Part shown: positions 1 to 5,959 of the stretch, piece by piece
Layout of the letters: each line of letters starts with the position of its first letter
Position numbering within the stretch: position 1 is the first letter of the stretch
Assembly (NCBI RefSeq): GCF_029894335.1
Contig: NZ_JARXZC010000055.1
Span: 1 to 34,656, forward strand
Source: Kitasatospora sp. MAP5-34
GTDB lineage: Bacteria; Actinomycetota; Actinomycetes; Streptomycetales; Streptomycetaceae
Reading direction: 5' to 3'
Length of the DNA: 34,656 nt
Translations under genes and position numbers: made by a program
The notes under the pieces: model-generated
What the model saw: only the letters and a program-made list of their open reading frames with translations
Told to the model about the DNA's origin: nothing
Database searches by the model: none

Positions 1-320
1 ACACCCGCGTTGAGCGGCACGACAACCTCCGGAATAGGGTGGTCCCGTGCACTGCGTCCTCGCTGTGTTTTTACTACTAAAGGAATCTCCAACCCGAACC
101 ACAAAGGATTCAGGCCGGGGATGTCAACATATCTGGCGTTGACTTTTGGCACGCTGTTGAGTTCTCAAGGAACGGACGCTTCCTTCAAGCCGCTCTCGCA
201 AGCTCTCCGGGCGCTTCGTTCGTTCTTTCGTGTTTCCAGCTTAGCAGATGATTTCCGCTCCGTTTTCCGGAGTTTCATTCGCCGTGCTGCGCTTTCCGAC
301 GTCCCAAACTTTAGCCGAAC
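1..320 (-). promoter_or_regulatory. rRNA operon promoter and 16S precursor leader (16S gene just off the left edge)
   Basis: Read on the minus strand, this stretch matches from memory the leader found before 16S rRNA genes in Streptomyces. The antitermination/processing segment TTCCTTGAGAACTCAACAGC lies at about 152-171. It is followed by CAACGCCAGATATGTTGACA, then GATTCCTTT, CACAGCGAGGACGC and a CCGGAGG segment close to position 20. In known operons the mature 16S starts some tens of bases after that point, so the gene should begin just beyond position 1. Candidate -10 boxes on the minus strand are TAAAGT (308-313) and TAAGCT (238-243), consistent with the tandem promoters usual for these operons. 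Their exact use is inferred. No 16S sequence is inside the window. Confidence 0.75.
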
Positions 321-461
321 CCCGCTCCATAAAGCGAATCCGGCCGCAATCCATATAAACGCGCACGACAACCGGCCCGTACGAATACGGGAAGAGCGAA
401 GTGGTGGTTCAGAGGATTGGCCGCCCCGGGACCGTCCGCGCGAATGCGTGTCCAGTGCTCC

Positions 462-495
462 CTGTCGGGCGACTAGGGAACACTACGCCCGACAG
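462..495. other. Inverted repeat upstream of the rRNA promoters
   Basis: CTGTCGGGCG (462-471) and CGCCCGACAG (486-495) form a perfect 10-bp stem around a 14-nt loop. It lies between the terminator of the leftward secreted-protein gene and the rRNA promoter region. It could be a second terminator that shields the rRNA promoters, or a protein site. The rest of 320-540 shows no gene. Confidence 0.4.
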
Positions 496-539
496 CCACC
501 ACAGGCAAATCTCGGCCTTCGTCCCCCGTCGGAGACAGC

Positions 540-584
540 GCCGGCCCGGCTGCCGACCCGAAAGGGGTCGACGGCCGGGCCGGC
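540..584 (-). terminator. Hairpin terminator of the leftward secreted-protein gene
   Basis: The 20-nt arms 540-559 and 565-584 pair with only two mismatches around a GAAAG loop, and the stem is nearly all G/C. It starts 20 bases beyond the stop codon at 604-606. There is no clear U-tract, which is common for Streptomyces terminators. Confidence 0.7.
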
Positions 585-603
585 GGGGCAGCAGTGAACG
601 AGG

Positions 604-1524
604 TCAGCTGACGGTATTGGTGGAGCTGAGGCGCACCGCCACGGTCTGGGAGGCGGTGACGGTGTTGCCGTAGTCGGAGTCCGTCGTGGTCGCCTGGGCC
701 GCGACCTCCACGAGACCCTTCTGGAAGGGAGTCGTCCCCGTGGGGTCGGCCACTGCCTTCCAGGCCACCGGGGCGCCCGGAACGCACTTCACGGACGTGC
801 TGTAAGGGCCCCGGTTCAGGACGCGGTTCTTCACCTGGGTGACCAGACCCGCTACCGCGACCTGGGCCGGCTTGTTGCAGCTGACGGTGCCGTGCACGGT
901 CGCCTTGCCGTCCAGGGTGCTCGCCGTCCCGGCGACCGCGACGCCCAGACCGAGGTCCAGCACGGCAGGCGGGGCGGGGTTGTCGATGTGGACGGTGCCC
1001 CGCAGTGCGGCGGCGCCTCCCTCACAGTGCTGCTCGTACGTGGCGTCGAGGGCCTGCACGTAGCCGTACGGCCCGAACAGCACCTTGGAGACGGTGAAGG
1101 AGCCGGTCAGCGTGTTGCAACCGCGGCTGTTCCCCCAAATGGAGAGGCCAGGCACGGTCGCGCTGTTGAAGGGGTAGCGGGTGGCACCGCTGTAGACGCC
1201 GGGCGTCAGCGTCTTGCCGGCGGGCGCGGCGAGGTCGAGATTCCAGTAGTCGCCGTTGGCGCCGTTGACCGAGATGCCGATGTGCTGCTGGTCTGCGCCG
1301 GCCGAGACATTGAGCTTGTCCTGCGACGCGGTGGAGTAGCTGTAGGACTGTCCGCCGCTGATGTAGTCGCCCGCGTCGCCGCTGAAGCTGAGCGTTCCCG
1401 TTCCGACGGTCTGCGCGTGCGCGGCGGCTGTCGTCAGCACGGTGGTGCCGACAGCCATACTCAGCGCCAGCCCGAAGCCTGCTGCGGCCCGGACCAGAGC
1501 ATGTTTGGACATGGTGAGCTTCAT
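604..1524 (-). CDS. Secreted beta-rich protein of unknown function, 306 aa
   Basis: The product begins with a Sec-type signal peptide: basic start (MKLTMSKHALVRAA), hydrophobic core and a likely AHA/Q cleavage near residue 37. The mature part is rich in Gly, Ser, Thr and Val, has no obvious membrane segment, and looks like two beta-sandwich halves. There are four cysteines (GCNTLTG, EQHCEGG, VSCNKP, VKCVPG), enough for two disulfides. The start at 1524 is preferred because a run of G residues (GGGGGGAAC) lies just upstream; the second ATG at 1512 has a poorer ribosome site. The gene stands alone, is transcribed leftward and ends in a strong hairpin. I do not recognise the family; similar secreted hypothetical proteins are common in Streptomyces. 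It may act at the cell surface or in the medium, which is inference from the signal peptide. Confidence 0.75.
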   Translation of the reverse strand: MKLTMSKHALVRAAAGFGLALSMAVGTTVLTTAAAHAQTVGTGTLSFSGDAGDYISGGQSYSYSTASQDKLNVSAGADQQHIGISVNGANGDYWNLDLAAPAGKTLTPGVYSGATRYPFNSATVPGLSIWGNSRGCNTLTGSFTVSKVLFGPYGYVQALDATYEQHCEGGAAALRGTVHIDNPAPPAVLDLGLGVAVAGTASTLDGKATVHGTVSCNKPAQVAVAGLVTQVKNRVLNRGPYSTSVKCVPGAPVAWKAVADPTGTTPFQKGLVEVAAQATTTDSDYGNTVTASQTVAVRLSSTNTVS

Positions 1525-2099
1525 GGTGTTCCCCCCATGGTGATGTGAACGGCCGATGATCGGCGGCCTCCCGCTGCCGGCCGAGAAGGAGTCTCTCAGC
1601 CGATGGCCCGTGCGACAACAGTCTTTTGTGCCAACGGGATTAAGAAGCCACCGGAGCAGGCGGAGCCGCCCGGCGGGTCAGTGTTCCAAGGTCACTCCAT
1701 GGCCCCCTCGACAGAGGAACGGACGGCGGCTGCCGGTTCGCAGCACGTGCCGCACCCGGCTCCCGGCCTGCTGGGGCTGAGCGTCGGCGAGGGCCAGGAC
1801 GGGCCGCCACTGGCTGCTGGACGTGGGCTCGGCGGGATCCGACACCGCGCGGCGGACTCGGGCGCAGCGCGGATGCGGGTGACCGGCGGGATCGCATACC
1901 CGCTCCCGGTCTCCGGTGCCCCGACCGCACTCGGTGACGGCACCTGGTTCACCCGCTCCGAAGCAGGCGACCGCGCTGCGCCTCTGGCACATCGAACCCC
2001 TGACTGCACAGGAGAATTGACGATCAGTCAGTGACTGTTGAGCCGGGAAGCCGATGTCAGGATTCCATAAATATGGTCGCCTCGGACCGGAGGTAGGGC
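1525..2099. other. Intergenic stretch with no convincing gene
   Basis: This stretch separates the leftward secreted-protein gene from the rightward magnesium operon. It holds overlapping open frames on both strands (for example 1603-2034 plus and 1692-2009 minus), but none has a clear ribosome site, recognisable motif or neighbour logic. A small palindrome, CAGTCAGTGACTG (2025-2037), lies about 60 bases before the putative promoter of the magnesium operon and could be an operator. Promoters for both flanking genes are expected here. Confidence 0.5.
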
Positions 2100-2105
2100 T
2101 AGGAT
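2100..2105 (+). promoter_or_regulatory. Candidate -10 element of the M-box/NRAMP operon
   Basis: TAGGAT fits the actinobacterial housekeeping -10 consensus and lies about 20 bases before the 5' edge of the M-box, which is right for a start near 2112. No good TTGACR -35 is visible at 17-18 bases upstream, so an activator may be involved or the call may be wrong. Confidence 0.4.
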
Positions 2106-2123
2106 GGTCGAGGTTTAGTAAGG

Positions 2124-2292
2124 CACCTCGTTCGGTGAGGCGTCTTCACGGACACAGGCCACTGACCCCACGACGTCGAGAGACGCCCAGGTTCAGGACA
2201 GATCTTCCCGACCTAAGGGTTGATCCCAAGTGGCTTCCGGCTCGCGAGCGAGTCGGATCACGCCGTGAAGTGCCAAAGCTCTGACGAGTTGG
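2124..2292 (+). ncRNA. M-box (ykoK-type) magnesium riboswitch
   Basis: The order of conserved M-box segments is visible: TTCGGTGAGGC (2131-2141), a CACGGACACAGGCC segment followed by CTGACCCC, then ACGTCGAGAGACGCC, and at the 3' side GTGCCAAAGCTCTGACGAG. CTCGT (2127-2131) pairs with ACGAG (2284-2288) to close the P1 helix. These match my memory of the Bacillus mgtE/ykoK leader closely. M-boxes fold when Mg2+ is sufficient and then repress Mg2+ transport genes. Here the element sits about 330 bases upstream of an NRAMP-family transporter, so that operon should be induced by magnesium shortage. The assignment is by motif reading; a covariance-model scan would settle it. Confidence 0.82.
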
Positions 2293-2348
2293 GGTGAGCC
2301 GGCAGCAATCTTTCAGCGTGTCGGCCTGCTCCTTGCCGCGTCGATATC

Positions 2349-2363
2349 GCGCACATTGTGCGC
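2349..2363 (+). promoter_or_regulatory. Short hairpin between M-box and leader ORF
   Basis: GCGCAC (2349-2354) and GTGCGC (2358-2363) form a perfect 6-bp stem with an ATT loop. It lies between the riboswitch and the ribosome site of the leader ORF (GGAGG at 2375-2379). It is a candidate part of the expression platform, and no U-tract follows. Confidence 0.35.
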
Positions 2364-2387
2364 ACCGGCCGGAAGGAGGCGAGTGAC

Positions 2388-2465
2388 ATGGATTCGAGCA
2401 GTAGTAGTCCGGGCCATCATCGGCCCCACACCCGCCTGTCCGCGCTGTTCCCCGGCACGCGGTAA
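2388..2465 (+). CDS. Putative 25-aa leader peptide between M-box and NRAMP gene
   Basis: An ATG at 2388 follows a strong ribosome site (GGAAGGAGG, 8-nt spacer) and opens a 25-codon frame ending in TAA at 2463. The peptide starts MDSSSSSPGHH and ends with FPGTR. It is rich in Ser early on, then His, Pro and Arg. It lies in the leader of the NRAMP mRNA, after the M-box and before the transporter start at 2621. In Salmonella and E. coli the Pro-rich leader peptide MgtL acts with an Mg-sensing RNA to control mgtA, so a similar role is a reasonable hypothesis. A small hairpin, GCGCG/CGCGC (2477-2493), follows directly. Translation and function are not shown by sequence alone. Confidence 0.5.
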   Translation: MDSSSSSPGHHRPHTRLSALFPGTR

Positions 2466-2620
2466 CCACCTTCCCTGCGCGCTTCTCCCGCGCCAAGTCC
2501 CAAGCACCGTACGGCCATTGGCCGGACCGGTCCGTTGGGCTGCGCGCTCGCACCGCACTCGCAGGGCGGATTGCTGCTGCGTGCCCTCACCGCCCCCGAG
2601 AGGGGCCCGGGAGGCACCAC

Positions 2621-4264
2621 ATGACCAACGCCACGCTCAACTCCACTGCTCCAGGCCCGCGCACCGCCGTACTGGACGACGCCCACGTCGGCGACATCCA
2701 GGGCGCGATGGGCACCATCAAGCTCGGCGACCACGGCGAGCGCCGTGGACTGTCCGCCAAGCTCAAGACGCTGCTCGCGATCGTCGGCCCCGGCCTGATC
2801 GTGATGGTCGGCGACAACGACGCCGGCGCGTTCTCCACCTACGGCCAGGCCGGTCAGAACTACGGCACCCAGCTGCTGTGGACGCTGCTCCTGCTCGTCC
2901 CCGTCCTCTACATCAACCAGGAGATGGTGCTGCGGCTCGGCGCCGTCACCGGTGTCGGCCACGCCCGCCTGATCCTGGAGCGCTTCGGCAAGTTCTGGGG
3001 CGCGTTCAGCGTCATCGACCTGTTTCTGCTGAACGCGCTGACCCTGGTCACCGAGTTCATCGGCATCACGCTCGCGACCGGCTACCTGGGCCTGCCCAAG
3101 GCCGCCTCGGTGATCCTGGCGGCAGTGGTCATCATCGCCTCGGCGTTCACCGGTTCGTTCCGCCGCTTCGAGCGCGTCGCCATCGCGCTCTGTGCCGGCT
3201 CGCTGCTGCTGGTGCCGATCTACTTCATGATCCACCCGAAGAGCACGCAGATGGCCCACGACTTCTTCGTCCCGGCCATGCCCGGCGGCACCGGCGCGCT
3301 GTCCACCGTGATGCTGCTGATCATCGGCATCGTCGGCACCACCGTCGCCCCCTGGCAGCTGTTCTTCCAGCAGTCGTACGTCATCGACAAGCGCATCACC
3401 CCCCGCTTCATGAAGTACGAGAAGGCCGATCTCTGGATCGGCATCGTCATCGTCGTGGTCGGTGGCGCGGCCCTGATGGGCTTCTCCGCCGCCGCGTTCG
3501 CGGGCACCGCCGGTTCCGGTAACTTCACCGACGCCGCCGGCGTCGCCCAGGGCCTCGCCGACCACGCCGGAAAGGTCACCGGCGTCCTGTTCGCGATCGC
3601 CCTGCTGGACGCCTCGATCATCGGCGCGTTCGCCGTCTCGCTCTCCACCGCGTACGCCATCGGCGACGTCTTCGGCATGAAGCACTCGCTGCACCGGGGC
3701 GTCGGTAACGCCAAGGGCTTCTACGCCGTCTACGCCGGCCTGGTCGGGCTCGCCGCCACCATCGTCCTGATCCCCGGCTCGCCGCTCGGCCTGCTCACCC
3801 AGGGCGTCCAGGTCCTGGCGGGCGTGCTGCTGCCCTCCGCCTCGGTCTTCCTCCTCCTGCTCTGCAACGACAAGGACGTCCTCGGCCCCTGGGTGAACGG
3901 CCCCAAGACCAACGCGTTCACCGCCTTCGTGGTCGGCGTCCTGGTCACCCTGTCGGTCATCCTGACTGCCTCCGTCCTTTTCCCGGACATCACCGCCGGC
4001 ACGATCCTCGACATCATGGCCGCCTGCGGCATCGCCGGGGTGCTCGCCGCCGGGTACGCCTTCACCCGCAAGCGCACCGCCACCGCAGAGGACCCGATCG
4101 ACCGCACCGGCCGGGACGAGTGGCGGATGCCGCCGCTGGAGACGCTGACCAAGCCGGTCATGTCCACCACCCGCAAGCTCGGCATGGGCGCCCTGCGCAC
4201 GTACCTCCTGATCGCCATGATCATGGTCGTATTCAAGCTCGTCCAGGTCGCCATCGGCAGCTGA
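2621..4264 (+). CDS. NRAMP-family divalent metal transporter, likely magnesium type (NRMT-like), 547 aa
   Basis: This is an integral membrane protein with about eleven hydrophobic segments from residue 50 onward. The first segment carries GDNDAG (64-69): the usual DPGN of NRAMP transporters aligns with D67-A-G-A, so the metal-binding Asn is lost. The sixth segment reads TTVAPWQLFFQQS (240-252) where classical NRAMPs have VMPHN, so the Met that selects for transition metals is Ala. Loss of these ligands is known for the NRAMP-related magnesium transporters, and the upstream M-box supports Mg2+ import. GGGAGG precedes the ATG by 6 bases. A cytosolic N-terminal motif (VLDDAHVGDIQGAMG, 18-32) recurs in the second NRAMP of this locus. 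The stop at 4262-4264 is followed by a hairpin and three more rightward genes, probably in one operon. Mn2+ transport cannot be excluded from sequence alone. Confidence 0.88.
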   Translation: MTNATLNSTAPGPRTAVLDDAHVGDIQGAMGTIKLGDHGERRGLSAKLKTLLAIVGPGLIVMVGDNDAGAFSTYGQAGQNYGTQLLWTLLLLVPVLYINQEMVLRLGAVTGVGHARLILERFGKFWGAFSVIDLFLLNALTLVTEFIGITLATGYLGLPKAASVILAAVVIIASAFTGSFRRFERVAIALCAGSLLLVPIYFMIHPKSTQMAHDFFVPAMPGGTGALSTVMLLIIGIVGTTVAPWQLFFQQSYVIDKRITPRFMKYEKADLWIGIVIVVVGGAALMGFSAAAFAGTAGSGNFTDAAGVAQGLADHAGKVTGVLFAIALLDASIIGAFAVSLSTAYAIGDVFGMKHSLHRGVGNAKGFYAVYAGLVGLAATIVLIPGSPLGLLTQGVQVLAGVLLPSASVFLLLLCNDKDVLGPWVNGPKTNAFTAFVVGVLVTLSVILTASVLFPDITAGTILDIMAACGIAGVLAAGYAFTRKRTATAEDPIDRTGRDEWRMPPLETLTKPVMSTTRKLGMGALRTYLLIAMIMVVFKLVQVAIGS

Positions 4265-4270
4265 TCCCCG

Positions 4271-4301
4271 GGGGCGGCAGGCACCACACCCCTGCCGCCC
4301 C
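4271..4301 (+). terminator. Intra-operon hairpin after the NRAMP gene
   Basis: GGGGCGGCAGG (4271-4281) and CCTGCCGCCCC (4291-4301) form a perfect 11-bp stem with a 9-nt loop, seven bases after the NRAMP stop. There is no U-tract. It may act as a partial terminator or a processing/stability element that sets a different level for the downstream genes. Confidence 0.5.
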
Positions 4302-4355
4302 ACACCACCGAGCACCACTCAGCACCACACCGGAGGAAACCCGGAGGCCACACCC

Positions 4356-4691
4356 ATGCGCCACGCCCAGCACATGACGGCCCGCGCGACCCGGTCGGCA
4401 CACAGCTGTCCGCAGGTACGCCTGGCCCTGCACGACGGGGCCGAACAGGCCTACCGCCTGGACGACCCCGGCACCTGCCCGAAGTCGGGTGCCACGAACA
4501 CCGCGCTCTCCGCGTACGACCCGCGCGTGCACCTCGCCTACCTGCTCGCCCGTCAGGGCCACCACCCCTACTGGCTCGCGCAGTTCGCCGACCTGCCGCT
4601 GCCCGCCGCACACCGCATCGCCGAAGCGGCCAGATCAGCCGGAGCAGTCGAAGCAGACGGAACAGCCGAAGCAGCGGCCGATCGGCCGTGA
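4356..4691 (+). CDS. Small unknown protein in the magnesium operon, 111 aa
   Basis: A soluble protein with no signal peptide or membrane segment. The middle part, from YDPRVHLAYLLARQG through the PLPAAHRIAEAAR stretch, looks like two or three amphipathic helices and could be a small helix-turn-helix or docking domain. The tail is Ala/Glu-rich and low in complexity. Two cysteines (SCPQVRL, TCPKSG) and several His are present, but no known metal motif. Two purine-rich segments (GGAGG at 4332-4336 and CGGAGG around 4342-4346) precede the ATG at 4356; a second ATG is at 4374. The stop TGA (4689-4691) overlaps a GTG that could start the next gene. The position between a transporter and a DNA-binding protein suggests a regulatory accessory. 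I do not recognise the family. Confidence 0.6.
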   Translation: MRHAQHMTARATRSAHSCPQVRLALHDGAEQAYRLDDPGTCPKSGATNTALSAYDPRVHLAYLLARQGHHPYWLAQFADLPLPAAHRIAEAARSAGAVEADGTAEAAADRP

Positions 4692-4738
4692 CGGCCTCGC
4701 GCCCGGCCGGTACCCATCGACACCCGAAAGAGGCAGAC

Positions 4739-5212
4739 ATGTCCCTGCGCTACCCACGGGTCCACCTCATCTTCTCCGACCGCCCCACAGCGGTGGTCCC
4801 GGTCCGCTACCGCCCGGAGCCGGCCGACGAGCTCTCCCAACCGCCGCTCCAGGCGGCCGGCCTGGTCGTCGACCTCGACCAGCGGGCCGTCACCGCCGGC
4901 GGGCAGCCACTCGAACTGACCTACATGGAGTTCGAACTCCTCGCTCATCTGGTGGCCCGTCCACTGCGAGTGATGTCGCGCCGTCAGCTGATGGACACCG
5001 TTTGGGGCCAGCCTGGGACACATGACACCCGTACCGTGAACACTCACATCGCCAGGATCCGGCGCAAACTGGGCCCCGCCCACCGCGCCAGCATCGCCAC
5101 CGTGCGCCAGATCGGTTACAAGTTCGATCCGCGACTGGCTCCCCCGGGCCAGGCCAACGGCGCACAGCCCCCGTCCAACGCTCCGCAGCAGCAGATGCAG
5201 GTGCAGAAGTAG
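4739..5212 (+). CDS. Orphan winged-helix regulator (OmpR/PhoB effector domain only), 157 aa
   Basis: Residues about 38-132 form an OmpR/PhoB-type DNA-binding domain: LVVDLDQRAVTAGG, then LELTYMEFELLAHLV, the recognition-helix region RTVNTHIARIRRKLG and the wing VRQIGYKFD. There is no receiver domain; the first ~35 residues are too short for one and no phospho-acceptor Asp region is seen. The tail is Gln/Pro-rich. The start at 4739 is chosen because GAAAGAGG lies 6-7 bases upstream. An alternative GTG at 4688 overlaps the previous stop as GTGA and would add 17 residues. It lies in the rightward magnesium operon, 15 bases before the MgtC gene. It probably controls this locus or other Mg2+ genes, which is inference; its signal input is not visible. 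Confidence 0.82.
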   Translation: MSLRYPRVHLIFSDRPTAVVPVRYRPEPADELSQPPLQAAGLVVDLDQRAVTAGGQPLELTYMEFELLAHLVARPLRVMSRRQLMDTVWGQPGTHDTRTVNTHIARIRRKLGPAHRASIATVRQIGYKFDPRLAPPGQANGAQPPSNAPQQQMQVQK

Positions 5213-5227
5213 TAAAGAGGTGCCCTC

Positions 5228-5959
5228 GTGCACACCCTGACCACGCTCGACTTCCTCGTCCGCCTGGCCACCGGCGTCGGTTGTGGCGCCCTGATCGGCG
5301 TCGAACGCCAGTGGCGGGCCCGGATGGCGGGCCTGCGCACCAATGCCCTGGTCGCGACCGGCGCCACGCTCTTCGTCCTCTACAGCGAGGCCGTCGCCGA
5401 CACCGGAAGCCCGACGAGGGTCGCCTCCTACGTGGTCTCCGGCATCGGCTTCCTCGGTGGTGGCGTGATCCTCCGCGACGGGGCGGGCGTACGCGGGCTC
5501 AACACGGCCGCCACCCTCTGGTGTTCGGCCGCCGTCGGAGTCCTGGCAGCGTCGGGCAAGTTGACCCTCGCGCTGCTCGGGACGCTGGCGGTGCTGGCCG
5601 TGCACCTGGTGCTGCGCCCGGCCGGACGGCTGCTCGACGGAGTGCCCGCCGCAGGAACCGACCCCGACGCCAGCGTGCGGGCGACCGTACACCTGGAGTG
5701 CGAGCGCCGTGCGGAGACCCACATCCGGGCCCTGCTGCTGCAGGCTCTCACCGCCTCCGGGCTGGCTCCCACCGGCCTGCGTGCCCGCCGGGAGCGGGGT
5801 GAGATCACCAACCTGCGCGCCACCGTGGAGATCAGCGGCGACGTGGCACACGCGCTGGAGCAGGTCATCTCGCGGCTGTCGCTGGAGCCCGGGGTGAGTG
5901 ACCTGCACTGGCACCTGGAGGAGGAGCCGAGCCGGACGGAGCGTGAGGCGCTCGCCTGA
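5228..5959 (+). CDS. MgtC/SapB family membrane protein, 243 aa
   Basis: The N-terminal half has the MgtC pattern: LATGVGCGALIGVERQWR (13-30), GLRTNALVATGATLF (35-49), GIGFLGGGVILRDG (72-85) and VRGLNTAATLW (88-98), with hydrophobic helices up to about 130. Residues about 150-243 form a soluble ACT-like C-terminal domain. The length is normal for the family. MgtC proteins help bacteria survive low magnesium and modulate membrane ATPases or transporters; they are not proven Mg2+ carriers. The start is GTG at 5228 after AAAGAGG. It is the last gene of the M-box operon. Its TGA is immediately followed by the opposite-strand stop of the second NRAMP gene: the two stops form TGATCA at 5957-5962, leaving no room for a separate terminator. 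Confidence 0.88.
   Translation: MHTLTTLDFLVRLATGVGCGALIGVERQWRARMAGLRTNALVATGATLFVLYSEAVADTGSPTRVASYVVSGIGFLGGGVILRDGAGVRGLNTAATLWCSAAVGVLAASGKLTLALLGTLAVLAVHLVLRPAGRLLDGVPAAGTDPDASVRATVHLECERRAETHIRALLLQALTASGLAPTGLRARRERGEITNLRATVEISGDVAHALEQVISRLSLEPGVSDLHWHLEEEPSRTEREALA

Noticed and set aside
1603..2034. Open frame of 143 codons on the plus strand
   Set aside because: It has fairly G/C-rich third positions, but no ribosome site, no recognisable motif and competing frames on the minus strand. I could not tell it from chance in such DNA.
2417..4318. Long minus-strand frame opposite the NRAMP gene
   Set aside because: Its product is Gly/Asp/Glu-rich shadow translation of a clear transporter gene.
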